Part shown: piece by piece, positions 18,722-27,762 of the stretch
Layout of the letters: every line of letters begins with the position of its first letter
How positions within the stretch are numbered: position 1 is the stretch's first letter
Source: Streptomyces sp. RKAG290
GTDB lineage: Bacteria > Actinomycetota > Actinomycetes > Streptomycetales > Streptomycetaceae
DNA: 64,000 nucleotides
Reading direction: 5' to 3'
Assembly (NCBI RefSeq): GCF_023701695.1
Contig: NZ_JAJOZC010000001.1
Span: forward strand, 3,781,894-3,845,893
Program-made: the position numbers and the translations under genes
Notes under the pieces: generated by a model
The model's input: only the letters and a program-made list of their open reading frames with translations
The model's database searches: none
Told to the model about the DNA's origin: nothing

Positions 18722-18855
18722 GCACCTCCCGGCGACCACACCCCCCCCCGCACGCCCTCGCGGCGCGTGCCGGCGGGCGCCACCCCCCCGCACGGGCTCA
18801 CGCCACCTCCCGGCGACCACACCCCCCCCGCACGCCCTCGCGGCGCGTGCCGGCC
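18722..18855. repeat. Direct repeat of about 52 bp upstream of metG
   Basis: CACCTCCCGGCGACCACACC followed by a run of 7-9 C and GCACGCCCTCGCGGCGCGTGC occurs twice, at about 18722-18775 and 18805-18855. Each copy contains the hairpin GCACGC/GCGTGC. They may act as terminators after the TetR gene. The C runs differ in length between the copies. Confidence 0.7.
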
Positions 18856-18970
18856 GCCCTCCCCCGGAAGACGGAAAACGGCTCGCCGGGGTGGCACACC
18901 GGCGCCATACGATTGCGGTGGCTCACAGATCCGCCCGTCACCGGCGCCGTACGAAATGGAGCATCCAAGG

Positions 18971-20691
18971 ATGGCTCGACACCTGGTAACCAGCGCGCTT
19001 CCCTACATCAACGGGATCAAGCACCTGGGCAACATGGTCGGGTCGATGCTTCCGGCGGACGTGTACTCCCGGTACCTCCGCCAGCGCGGCCACGACGTCC
19101 TCTACATCTGCGCCACCGACGAGCACGGGACACCGGCCGAACTGGCCGCCAAGGCGGCCGGACTGCCGGTGGCGGAGTTCTGCGCGCAGGCCCACGACGC
19201 GCAGAAGGCCGTGTACGACGGTTTCCAGCTGGCCTTCGACCACTTCGGGCGCAGCTCCTCGCAGCAGAACGTCGAGATCACGCAGCACTTCGCGCGGAAA
19301 CTGCGGGAGAACGGGTTCATCGAGGAGCGGGCGATCCGCCAGGTGTACTCGCCGGTCGACGGCCGTTTCCTGCCGGACCGGTACGTCGAGGGCACCTGCC
19401 CGCACTGCGGCTACGACAAGGCCCGCGGTGACCAGTGCGAGAACTGCACCCGCGTACTCGACCCGACCGACCTGCTGAACCCGCGCTCGGCGATCAGCGG
19501 CTCCACGGAGCTGGAGGTCCGCGAGACCAAGCACCTGTTCCTGCTCCAGTCGAAGCTCCAGCACGAGGTCGAGGCGTGGGTGGCCCGGAACGAGGACGGC
19601 TGGCCGCAGCTGTCCTCGTCCATCGCCCGCAAGTGGCTGACCGAGGGCCTGCACGACCGTGCCATCACCCGCGACCTCGACTGGGGCGTCCCGGTCCCGG
19701 CCGACACCTGGCCGGAACTCGCGGCCGAGGGCAAGGTCTTCTACGTCTGGTTCGACGCCCCGATCGAGTACATCGGTGCGACGAAGGAGTGGTCGGACGC
19801 GGCCCCGGACGGCGAGCGGCGCGACTGGAAGTCGTGGTGGTACGAGGCCGACGAGACCGTCCGCTACACCCAGTTCATGGCCAAGGACAACGTCCCGTTC
19901 CACACGGTGATGTTCCCGGCCACGGAGCTCGGTGTCCGCGAACCGTGGAAGAAGGTCGATGTCGTCAAGGGCTTCAACTGGCTCACGTACTACGGCGGAA
20001 AGTTCTCCACCTCCCAGAAGCGGGGCATCTTCACCGACGCCGCGCTGGAGACGCTGCCGGCCGACTACTGGCGCTACTTCCTGATCGCCAACGCCCCCGA
20101 GTCCGACGACTCGTCCTTCACCTGGGAGCACTTCGCCACCACGGTCAACAAGGACCTGGCCGACACCCTCGGCAACTTCGTCAACCGCGTGCTGTCCTTC
20201 TCCCGCAAGCGGTTCGGGGAGACCGTCCCCGCGGGCACGGCGGCCGGCGAGGCAGAGGCGAAGCTCGGCGAGGAGACCGCGCGGCTGCTGGCCGAGTACG
20301 AGCAGCACATGGACGCCCTCCAGTACCGCAAGGCCGGTGCCGCGCTGCGCGCCCTGTGGTCGGCGGGCAACTCCTACCTGGAGGAGAAGGCCCCTGGCTG
20401 GAGATCAAGACCGACCCCGAGGGCGCGGCCCTGACGCTGCGCACGGCGATGAACCTCATCCACCTCTACGCGATCGTCTCCGAGCCGTTCATCCCGGCCT
20501 CGGCCGCCGCCATGCGCGGTGCCTTCGCTCTGGAGGGCGACACCGCGACGTGGGTGAGCGCGGAACAGGCCAGGTCGCTGGATGCCGTGCCGGCCGGGAC
20601 AGCCTTCACCGTGCCCCCGGTGCTCTTCGCGAAGATCACCGAGGAGGACCTGGAGTCCTGCCGCGCCCGCTTCGGCGGAGCCGACGCCTGA
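18971..20691 (+). CDS. metG: Methionyl-tRNA synthetase, frameshifted near 3' end
   Basis: Charges tRNA-Met; essential. About 574 residues. PYINGIKHLGNM holds the HIGH-like motif, the zinc knuckle is CPHCGYDKARGDQCENC, the KMSKS-like motif is KFSTSQKRG, and the anticodon-binding domain starts about residue 380. The written frame stops early after EEKAPG. One extra C in the CCCC run at 20391-20394 gives EEKAPWLEIKTDPEG and a normal end at 20691. Loss of an essential synthetase is unlikely, so this is probably a base-calling error. The sequence is of the housekeeping Streptomyces type. Confidence 0.93.
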
Positions 20692-20713
20692 GGCCGCCCT
20701 GCCCCATCGGGTC

Positions 20714-20793
20714 GGCGAATACGGCGACAGATGAATACGGCGACAGATGAATACGGCGACAGGTGAAGTCGGCGACGGGATGAAGACGGCAAC
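20714..20793. repeat. Tandem 16-17 bp repeats after metG
   Basis: About five units of GAATACGGCGACAGAT and variants (GAAGTCGGCGACGGGAT, GAAGACGGCAACGGGAT) follow each other in the gap after metG. No gene is seen in the gap. Confidence 0.8.
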
Positions 20794-20904
20794 GGGATGC
20801 GGCAGCGCGGCGTACTCCGAAGGGCGGCGTACTCCGGCGGTGCCGGGGTGCGCCGCCCTGGGGTGGGACGGGTTGCGGGTCGGTGGCCCGCGTGGTCATG
20901 TCGG

Positions 20905-21696
20905 TTACTTCGGGTCGTTGTTGAACTTGGCGGTCGACCAGAGGTATCCGAGGACGGTGAGGGCGAGGCACCAGGCGATGGCGAGCCATCCGTTGTTGCC
21001 GATCTCGGTGCCGAGGAGCAGGCCGCGCAGCGTTTCGATGGCGGGGGTGAAGGGCTGGTACTCGGCGATCGGCTGGAACCAGCCGGGCATCGTGTCCACC
21101 GGGGTGAAGGCGCTGGAGAAGAGCGGCAGCAGGATGAGGGGCAGGGCGTTGTTGCTGGCGGCTTCGGCGTTGGGGCTGATGAGGCCCATGCCGACGGCGA
21201 TCCAGGTGAGCGCCAGGGCGAAGAGGACGAGGAGCCCGAAGGCCGCGAGCCATTCCAGGACGGTGGCGTCGGTGGAGCGGAAGCCGATGGCCACGCCCAC
21301 TGCCCCGACCAGGACGACGCTGGCGACGGCCTGGAGGACGCTGCCGATGACGTGGCCGACGAGCACGGAACCGCGGTGGATGGCCATGGTGCGGAAGCGG
21401 GCGATGATGCCCTCGGTCATGTCGTTGGAGACGGACACCGCGGTGCCGACCGCGGTGCCGCCGATGGTCATCAGCAGGATGCCCGGGACGATGTAGGCGA
21501 TGTACTCGGAACGATCCGCGCCGCCGCCACCGATGCCCGCGCTCATCACGTCGCCGAAGAGGTAGACGAAGAGCAGCAGCAGCATGATCGGGGTGAGCAG
21601 CAGGTTCAGGGTCATGGACGGATAGCGGCGCGCGTGCAGGAGATTGCGGCGCAGCATCGTGGAGGAGTCGCGGGCGGCGAGGGAGAGAACGCTCAT
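20905..21696 (-). CDS. ABC-2 type transporter permease, DrrB-like
   Basis: A 263-residue permease with six membrane helices, for example LNLLLTPIMLLLLFVYLFGD, AYIVPGILLMTIGGTAVGTA, VASVVLVGAVGVAIGF and LLVLFALALTWIAVGMGLI. LFSSAFTPVDTMPGWFQPIAEYQPFTP before the last helix is the DrrB-family signature. It overlaps the ATPase gene by 4 bp. It is likely a drug-export partner of that ATPase. Confidence 0.93.
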   Translation of the reverse strand: MSVLSLAARDSSTMLRRNLLHARRYPSMTLNLLLTPIMLLLLFVYLFGDVMSAGIGGGGADRSEYIAYIVPGILLMTIGGTAVGTAVSVSNDMTEGIIARFRTMAIHRGSVLVGHVIGSVLQAVASVVLVGAVGVAIGFRSTDATVLEWLAAFGLLVLFALALTWIAVGMGLISPNAEAASNNALPLILLPLFSSAFTPVDTMPGWFQPIAEYQPFTPAIETLRGLLLGTEIGNNGWLAIAWCLALTVLGYLWSTAKFNNDPK

Positions 21697-22700
21697 CGGA
21701 CTGTCTCCTGGGACTGGTTCGGGACGGTGGTGTCACTGGTCAGGGCGAAGAACACGTCGTCGAGGTCGGGTGTGTGGACGGTGAGTTCGTCGGCCTCGAT
21801 GCCTGCGGAGTCGAGCCAGTCGAGGAGGGAGCGCAGTTCGCGCTGGCTGCCGTCGCTGAGGATTTGGAGTGAGAGTGCTTCGTCGTCGGGGGTGGCGTCG
21901 GTGAGGGTGTTTGCGGCGTTGCGGTAGGCGGTGGGGTCGGTGAAGCGGAGTCGTACGTGTCCGCCGGGGACGATGCGCTTGAGTTCGTCGGCGGTGCCTT
22001 CTGCGGCGATCTTGCCGTTGTTGAGTACGGCGATGCGGTCGGCGAGTTGGTCGGCTTCTTCGAGGTATTGGGTGGTGAGGAGGACGGTGACGCCGGTGGC
22101 GACGAGTTCGCGGATGATCTTCCACATGTTGTGGCGGGAGCGGGGGTCGAGACCGGTGGTGGGTTCGTCGAGGAAGATGATTCTGGGGTTGCCGACGAGG
22201 GTCATGGCGATGTCGAGGCGGCGTTTCATGCCGCCGGAGTAGGTGGAGGCGGGTTTCTTCGCGGCGTCGGTGAGGTCGAAGCGTTCCAGCAGCTCGGCGG
22301 CGATGCGGCGGCCTTCGTTGCGGGTGAGGTGGTGGAGGTCGGCCATGAGGAGCATGTTCTCCTCGCCGGTGATCAGTCCGTCGACGGCGGAGAACTGTCC
22401 GGTGACGCCGATCGCGGCCCGTACGGCCTGTGGGTCCGTGGCGAGGTCGTGGCCGCCGACGTGGATCTTTCCGGAGCCGGCGTCGGCGGTGATGAGTGTG
22501 GAGAGGATCTTGACGGCGGTGGTCTTGCCGGCGCCGTTCGGACCGAGCAGCGCGAACACGGACCCGGCCGGGATGCGGAGGTCGATCCCGTCGAGGACGA
22601 CCTTGTCGCCGTAGGACTTGCGCAGGCCGACTGCGAGGACGGCGGCGGGCGGCACCTGGGCATCGCCGTTGCTAGACGTGGACATGACAGACGAAGGCAT
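21693..22700 (-). CDS. ABC transporter ATP-binding protein, DrrA-like
   Basis: A 335-residue ATPase of the daunorubicin-resistance type. Walker A GPNGAGKTT, Q-loop IGVTGQFSAVDGLITG (typical of DrrA), signature YSGGMKRRLDIAMTL, Walker B IIFLDEPTTGLDP, His loop LLTTQYLEEADQLAD. ATG at 22700 with GGGAG six bases upstream is preferred to an in-frame start 99 bp earlier. The codon use between about 21760 and 22350 is less GC-biased than nearby genes. Confidence 0.94.
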   Translation of the reverse strand: MPSSVMSTSSNGDAQVPPAAVLAVGLRKSYGDKVVLDGIDLRIPAGSVFALLGPNGAGKTTAVKILSTLITADAGSGKIHVGGHDLATDPQAVRAAIGVTGQFSAVDGLITGEENMLLMADLHHLTRNEGRRIAAELLERFDLTDAAKKPASTYSGGMKRRLDIAMTLVGNPRIIFLDEPTTGLDPRSRHNMWKIIRELVATGVTVLLTTQYLEEADQLADRIAVLNNGKIAAEGTADELKRIVPGGHVRLRFTDPTAYRNAANTLTDATPDDEALSLQILSDGSQRELRSLLDWLDSAGIEADELTVHTPDLDDVFFALTSDTTVPNQSQETVR

Positions 22701-22789
22701 GCGGCACTCCCGATCGAGGGCTGAAGTGGGTGGACGTGTGGGTGAGGGTGTCGGCTGACGCCGGCTCTCCGCGTCGGAGAGCATGGCGC

Positions 22790-22991
22790 CCCGTTGCACC
22801 GGGGCCAGGGCCCTGAACGACCCGACCGCTTCCGGGGTCAGGCCCGGCGCGACCGCTCTCGGGGCCCGGGTCAGGCCCGGCGTGACCGCTTGTGGGGCCA
22901 GGGCTCTGCGCGATCCGACCGCTTCCGCGGTCGGAGCCGAGCGTGACCGCTTCCCGGGGGCAGACCGGGGGCGGCCGGTTTGCTCTGGGGG
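22790..22991. repeat. Degenerate 30-33 bp tandem repeats after the DUF4097 gene
   Basis: On the minus strand the unit AAGCGGTCRCGCCGGGCCTG ACCCCGG occurs about five times. It resembles the DUF4097 gene end (CGCGCCAAGCCCTGACCCCC), including its stop codon, so the array seems to derive from the 3' end of that gene. It fills the 291-bp gap before the ATPase start. Confidence 0.65.
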
Positions 22992-23837
22992 TCAGGGCTT
23001 GGCGCGGCGGACGTCGATGTTGCCCCAGCGAGTCCGGGCGCGGATCTTGACGGTTTCCTCGGTCTCCTCCGGGGCCCCGGACGTGGTGAGCGCGTTGCGC
23101 ACCTGCCCGCGGTCGGAGCTGACGTCGAGCCAGGCGGCGGTGCCTTCGCGGACGCCGACGTCGATGGCTCCGAAGGAGGTCTCCAACTGGACGGTTCCGC
23201 GGGCCACTTCGTCCACGCGCAGGGTGCCGTGGGCGGTGGTGGCGGTGATCGAGTCCTCGGCGCGCCGGATCTCGATGTCGCCGTTGGCGCCCTTCACCCG
23301 CAGTTCGCCGGTGGCGGCGCCGACGGTCGTGGTGCCGTGCGAGTTCTTGAGGGTGGCGGGCCCGTCGACGAGGCCGACGCGCAGGCTGCCGGAGCTGGTG
23401 GTGATCTCGGCCATGCCCTCGACCCGGTCCACGGTGATCGAGCCGTGCGACGCGGTCAGCTTCAGCGGGCCGGTCGTGTCGAGGCGGACGTCGCCGGACG
23501 AGGTCTTCACCCGGACCTCGCCGAGCCGGCCCTCGCCGAGCACCTGGGCCCAGGCGCCGGTCATGTCGACGCCCGAGCCGGTGGGCAGTTCGACCGTCAC
23601 GTCCACAGTGCCGGTCCGCCCGATGAGGTAGCGCTGCTTGGGTGTCCTCACGGTCAGCGCGCCGTTCGCGTATGTCACCTCGGTCTGGTCGGCCGCCCGT
23701 ACGTCCTGGTCCTTCTTCGGGTCGCGGGGCCGCACCTCGACGACGGTGTCGGGACGTTCGCCCGCGGTGAACTGGATGGAACCGGCCTCCACGTGCGCGG
23801 TGACCGAGATCGGTTCGGGAGTGTCGAAAGAAGGCAT
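22992..23837 (-). CDS. DUF4097 beta-repeat protein (putative adhesin-like)
   Basis: A 281-residue protein made of repeated short beta strands with the recurring pattern SxGxxxV (VKTSSGDVRLDTT, LTASHGSITVDRV, ITTSSGSLRVGLV, LKNSHGTTTVGAA, VKGANGDIEIRRA), i.e. a beta-helix. There is no signal peptide or membrane helix, so it is probably cytoplasmic. It lies between a ribbon-helix-helix-like gene and an ABC exporter on the same strand; the four likely form one regulated unit. Biochemical function is unknown. Confidence 0.88.
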   Translation of the reverse strand: MPSFDTPEPISVTAHVEAGSIQFTAGERPDTVVEVRPRDPKKDQDVRAADQTEVTYANGALTVRTPKQRYLIGRTGTVDVTVELPTGSGVDMTGAWAQVLGEGRLGEVRVKTSSGDVRLDTTGPLKLTASHGSITVDRVEGMAEITTSSGSLRVGLVDGPATLKNSHGTTTVGAATGELRVKGANGDIEIRRAEDSITATTAHGTLRVDEVARGTVQLETSFGAIDVGVREGTAAWLDVSSDRGQVRNALTTSGAPEETEETVKIRARTRWGNIDVRRAKP

Positions 23838-23929
23838 GGCTGTCCCGTCCTCTTGGCTCTCTGGGGCGTCCCCGCTGGTGGGACGTGGTGTGGGTGGATG
23901 GGTGCGGGCGAGGGTGCGGTCAGCGCACC

Positions 23930-24437
23930 CAGCCCGTGAAGTTCTGTCCGATGGTCTGGGTCTTCTCCGGCGTACGGGGCCGGGCGCCGCCCTCGACCGA
24001 GGCCGACACGGCCCGCACCAACCACGCGTTGACCGACAGTCCCTCGCGGCTCGCGGCCTCCTCGGCGCGGGCCTTGAGGTGGGCCGGCAGGCGGAGGTTG
24101 ACACGGGCGGTGCCGCCCTCGTCGCTCTCTGCCGGGGCCGGGGCGCCGAGTGGTTCGGGGGTGCGGTGGGCTCGGCGGGGATGACGTCAACGGTGGGCGG
24201 CAGGGTCACCACGAAGTCGGGGTCGAGCCCGCGCAGCCGTACGTCGACCGAGCCGGGGGCGAGTTCGCGGGTGATCTCGTCCATCGCGGCGGAGAGCACG
24301 TTGAGCATGGTCAGCCGGGTCGCCGACTCCAGCGGAGCGGTGAGCCTGTCTGCCAGCTCACGGGCTTCGTCGCCGCCGGCCTCGGCGGCCACCGCGAGTT
24401 CGCGGCGGAGGGTGTCGACATACGGGGTGAGGTCCAT
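23930..24437 (-). CDS. HicB-like ribbon-helix-helix protein, frameshifted
   Basis: About 169 residues when repaired. The N-terminal half (MDLTPYVDTLRRELAVAAE to RGLDPDFVVTLPPT) is helical and then lost to frame. The C-terminal half, in another frame, is a ribbon-helix-helix: TARVNLRLPAHLKARAEEAA, EGLSVNAWLVRAVSA, and ends with FTGWVR at 23930. A single extra base in the CCCCC run near 24157 joins the two. It probably binds DNA as a dimer and regulates the downstream DUF4097/ABC genes. No HicA-like toxin gene is seen beside it. Confidence 0.82.
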
Positions 24438-24843
24438 GACGCCATAGTGGCATCATAGTGGCTCCGCATGCAACCCTGGAGGTGCCATCCCTGCGGCATG
24501 TGGCTATCGCAACCCATTTGACCTGCGCAAACTCGATGACGCCAACTCGAATGATCGTGGCGCCATGCGTGCTCAGGGGTGCTGGCTGGTGCGGAATGGC
24601 TCCGGGTGGCACAAGGGTGGCGCCATCTGGCATCAGGTCGCGCCACCAGGCGCCCCTGGTGTGCCAGGTGGTGCCAAGTGACGCCATGTGGCGCGCAAGG
24701 TGGCTTCCCGCCTCGGTGGGGTGACGTGGGGGTGACGTGTGGGGCAGGTGCGGCCGGGTACTAGCTCAGCGGTTCAGTTCACCTGCAAAAGTGCACAACG
24801 CCGACTTCGGAACAAATGAGGGCAACGCCGCTGCGATGGTGGC
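24438..24843. promoter_or_regulatory. Non-coding stretch packed with TGGC/GCCA half-sites
   Basis: No gene is seen. Between 24440 and 24705 about twenty TGGC or GCCA tetramers occur, several as TGGCGCCA (24557-24564, 24618-24625) and as the direct repeat CATAGTGGC-ATCATAGTGGC (about 24443-24463) just upstream of the ribbon-helix-helix gene. This is several times the chance number. It is a candidate multi-site operator for that protein. Confidence 0.5.
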
Positions 24844-24936
24844 ATGCCGCCAAGGAACAGAAGGCCAATGCAGAAGTGGCAGTACGGTCCCGGCTGGGCG
24901 AATCTGGAAGAACGCGAGCCATCCGACGGAGGCGCC

Positions 24937-25635
24937 GTGGTCACGACTGAGGAAACAACGCGCACCAGCGCGATGCCACTGCACGGCAAGGTTCTGCGGC
25001 TTCCGGGCGTGTACGGCCCGCAGGCCGACAGCTCCTTCCTCGCATCCGCGATGCGGCGTGACCTCGTCGCTCCAGGAGTGGATCTGCTGGACCTCTGCAC
25101 CGGCAGTGGCGTCCTGGCTCTGCACGCCGCCAGGCTCGGGGCGCGGGTGACCGCGGTGGACATCAGCCGACGGGCGGTGGCATCGGCCAGGCTGAACGCC
25201 GCCCTTGCGCGCCTGCCCGTCTCCGTACACCGTGGCGATCTGCTGTCGGCCCTGCCGGGCCGGTCGTTCGACGTGCTGGTCAGCAACCCGCCGTACGTAC
25301 CTGCGCCGAGCCTCTCACTGCCGCGACGCGGTGCGCGCCGGGCCTGGGACGCCGGGCTCGACGGCCGGATCCTCATCGACCGGATCTGTGACGCCGCTCC
25401 CGTCGCGCTCCGGCCCGGGGGGCTGATGCTGATGGTCCACTCGGGTTTCAGCTGCCCCGAGGAGACCGTGCGCCGGCTCGGTCGCCTCGGGCTGGACGCT
25501 GCGATCAGCGACCGTATGACCCTCCCTTTCGGTCCGGTGATGCGTGGCCGGTTGTCCTGGCTGCGTGAACGCGGCCTGGTACCGGCGGACATGAGCCGGG
25601 AGGAGCTGGTGGTGATCCGTGCCCGGAAGGACTGA
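24937..25635 (+). CDS. SAM-dependent methyltransferase, HemK2/MTQ2-like
   Basis: A 232-residue methyltransferase. The SAM-binding motif is DLCTGSGVLALHAARLGARV, and NPPY (in LVSNPPYVPAP) is the catalytic motif of glutamine/adenine N-methyltransferases of the HemK group. The GTG at 24937 has a strong GGAGG seven bases upstream; an in-frame ATG at 24844 would add 31 residues. The 3' end overlaps the CDGSH gene. The target is unknown; context suggests a role with the next two genes. Confidence 0.87.
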   Translation: MVTTEETTRTSAMPLHGKVLRLPGVYGPQADSSFLASAMRRDLVAPGVDLLDLCTGSGVLALHAARLGARVTAVDISRRAVASARLNAALARLPVSVHRGDLLSALPGRSFDVLVSNPPYVPAPSLSLPRRGARRAWDAGLDGRILIDRICDAAPVALRPGGLMLMVHSGFSCPEETVRRLGRLGLDAAISDRMTLPFGPVMRGRLSWLRERGLVPADMSREELVVIRARKD

Positions 25636-26023
25636 GAAGCCGCGCCGAGTAATGGTGGAGCGCGACGGCCCGATGCTTGTGGAAGGGCCGGTCGAAGTGA
25701 CCACTCCCGACGGGGAGGTAGTGGTCTCCGACCGGTTCGTCGTCGCGATCTGCACCTGTCGCCGCAGCCGCACGTACCCCTGGTGCGACACCAGTCACCG
25801 CCGCCGGGAACCCGCGCCGGGTTCCGCTGCGGAGGACGACGCCGACCGGCCGGCCGGAGCGCGGAGCGGCGAAGCCGGGAGGACCACCGCGCACAGCACC
25901 GGCGGCACCGGTGGCACCGATGCCACCGACGGCACTGATGCCACCGACGGCACTGATGCCACCGACGGCACCAACGGCACCGATGGAATGGACGTCGCAA
26001 CAGTGAAGGACAGCGGATCGTGA
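25619..26023 (+). CDS. CDGSH-type iron-sulfur protein with repetitive tail
   Basis: A 134-residue protein. The N-terminal 60 residues hold the iron-sulfur motif CTCRRSRTYPWCDTSH, matching C-x-C-x(n)-C-D-x-S-H of the CDGSH family, which binds a 2Fe-2S cluster through three Cys and one His. The C-terminal half is a low-complexity tail of Gly-Thr-Asp-Ala-Thr-Asp units encoded by an 18-bp repeat. The GTG at 25619 lies inside the methyltransferase end; ATG at 25652 is an alternative. The stop overlaps the next start by 4 bp. Confidence 0.85.
   Translation: MPGRTEKPRRVMVERDGPMLVEGPVEVTTPDGEVVVSDRFVVAICTCRRSRTYPWCDTSHRRREPAPGSAAEDDADRPAGARSGEAGRTTAHSTGGTGGTDATDGTDATDGTDATDGTNGTDGMDVATVKDSGS
25908..25990 (+). 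repeat. 18-bp coding minisatellite in the CDGSH gene
   Basis: GGCACTGATGCCACCGAC and variants occur about four times in tandem, encoding GTDATD units. Copy number is likely to vary between strains. Confidence 0.8.
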
Positions 26024-27081
26024 CCACGTCGACGGCTGAAGCCCCCCGCCGCACCGCCATGTCTCCCGGCCTCCCGCATGCACGGGGAGTCCTCTCCGGG
26101 AGTCTCCTTTCCGTACTGAGCGGCCGGCGGACGGCCCTGCCCTCCGACGAGGAGATCCACCGGGCCGACCCCTACGGCGACGATCTCCAGCTCCTTCTGT
26201 ACGCCCTCTACGAACTCCACTACCGCGGCTTCGAGGGAACGGACGAGGAACTGGAGTGGAATCCGGACCTGTTGCGGGTGCGCGCCGCGGCGGAGGCCAC
26301 GTTCCTGCGGGCGTTGCGCGACGGCACCTCAGGGGGTGACGACGTACAGGGGGCAGTGGACGCGATGCTGGTGGAACCCGTCGGGGACGACGGACACAGC
26401 GTGAGCCACTACCTGCAGCGCGAGGGCGAGCTGTGGCAGTTGCGCGAGTACGCGGCGCTGCGCTCGCTCTACCACCTCAAGGAAGCGGACCCGCACCTGT
26501 GGGTCGTGCCACGGCTCAGGGGACGGGCGAAGGCGGCCATGGTGGCCATCGAGTTCGACGAGTTCGGCGCCGGCCGGGCCGAGAACATCCATGCGCAGCT
26601 GTTCGCCGACCTGATGGCGGACCTCGGGCTGGACACGGCATACGGGACCTACCTCGACGCAGCCCCCGCCGAGGCCCTGGCCACGGTGAACCTGATGTCC
26701 CTGTTCGGACTCCACCGGTCCCTGCGCGGGGCGCTCGTCGGGCAGTTCACCGCCGTGGAGGTGACGTCCTCCCCGGGCTCGCGAAGGATGGCCAACGCCC
26801 TGCGCCGCGCAGGGGCCGGCCCGGCGGCTCAGCGGTTCTACGACGAGCACGTGGAAGCCGACGCGGTCCACGAACAGGTCGTCCGTCGTGAAGTGGTCGC
26901 CGGGCTGCTGGAGGACGAACCCCAGCTCGCGCCGGACCTCGTGCTGGGCATCGAGGCGACCGCACATCTCGAGGACCGCCTCGCCGCCCACCTCCTCGCC
27001 TCCTGGCGCGACGGGCGCACCGCACTGCGGGCGCCGACCGGCGACACGGCACCGCACGAAACGCCCCTCCCGGGACGTTGA
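26020..27081 (+). CDS. Iron-containing redox enzyme family (haem-oxygenase-like fold)
   Basis: A 353-residue protein with a GTG start overlapping the CDGSH stop. It looks like a haem-oxygenase-like diiron protein: likely metal ligands are Glu and His in YELHYRGFEG, EFDEFGAGRAENIHAQLF, and the C-terminal set in YDEHVEADAVHEQVV. Family members use a diiron centre for C-H or C-C bond oxidation or N-oxygenation. The CDGSH protein next to it could supply electrons or iron-sulfur chemistry. The substrate is unknown. Confidence 0.85.
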   Translation: MTTSTAEAPRRTAMSPGLPHARGVLSGSLLSVLSGRRTALPSDEEIHRADPYGDDLQLLLYALYELHYRGFEGTDEELEWNPDLLRVRAAAEATFLRALRDGTSGGDDVQGAVDAMLVEPVGDDGHSVSHYLQREGELWQLREYAALRSLYHLKEADPHLWVVPRLRGRAKAAMVAIEFDEFGAGRAENIHAQLFADLMADLGLDTAYGTYLDAAPAEALATVNLMSLFGLHRSLRGALVGQFTAVEVTSSPGSRRMANALRRAGAGPAAQRFYDEHVEADAVHEQVVRREVVAGLLEDEPQLAPDLVLGIEATAHLEDRLAAHLLASWRDGRTALRAPTGDTAPHETPLPGR

Positions 27082-27195
27082 CGGAGGCCCGGGCAGTTGG
27101 CGGACCGACGCCGCGCCACGATCACGGGTGACCGAATATGATCACGTCGATCGGCCAGGGGGGCGGATCTTTTCAGGGCCTCTGGGGGCGACGCC

Positions 27196-27762
27196 GTGGG
27201 TGTCATTGTGGGTGCAATTGTTGCGGTATTCGTAGTCGTGGCCGGGTGGTGGGTCGTACGGACCTACAACCGGCTCGTTCGGCTGCGGAATCAGACGCAG
27301 GCGTCATGGGCGCAGATAGATGTGCAGTTGAAGCGGCGGCATGAGCTGATACCGAATCTCGTCGAGGGGGCGCGCGGCTACGCCGCTCACGAGCGCGGCA
27401 CCTTCGAAGCGGTCACGGCCGCGCGCGGGGCGGCGGCGAGCGGCGGGCTCGGCGTGACGGACCAGGCGGCCGCCGAGGACGCGCTCACCGCGACGCTGGG
27501 GAGGCTGTTCGCGCTCGGGGAGAGCTATCCGGAGCTCAAGGCGGATCAGCACTTCAGCACGTTGCAGGCCGAGTTGAGGTCGGCGGAGGACAAGATCGCG
27601 TACGCGCGGCAGTTCTACAACAGCGCAGTGCAGAGCTACCACACCGCCCTTGAGAGCTTCCCGGGGAACGTCGTGGCGGGGCTGGGCGGCGCGCACGGGC
27701 GGCGGGAGTACTTCGAGGCCGAAGCCGTGGCGCAGGATGTCGTCCAGGTGAGGTTCGCGTGA
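27196..27762 (+). CDS. LemA family protein
   Basis: A 188-residue membrane-anchored protein. One N-terminal helix (GVIVGAIVAVFVVVAGWWVV) leads into the family core NRLVRLRNQTQASWAQIDVQ and LKRRHELIPNLVEGARGYA. A second signature is EDKIAYARQFYNSAVQSYHTALESFPGN, cited here in parts. The GTG at 27196 was chosen as the helix starts there. It overlaps the DUF2207 gene; LemA and DUF2207 proteins commonly pair. Function is not defined. Confidence 0.93.
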   Translation: MGVIVGAIVAVFVVVAGWWVVRTYNRLVRLRNQTQASWAQIDVQLKRRHELIPNLVEGARGYAAHERGTFEAVTAARGAAASGGLGVTDQAAAEDALTATLGRLFALGESYPELKADQHFSTLQAELRSAEDKIAYARQFYNSAVQSYHTALESFPGNVVAGLGGAHGRREYFEAEAVAQDVVQVRFA

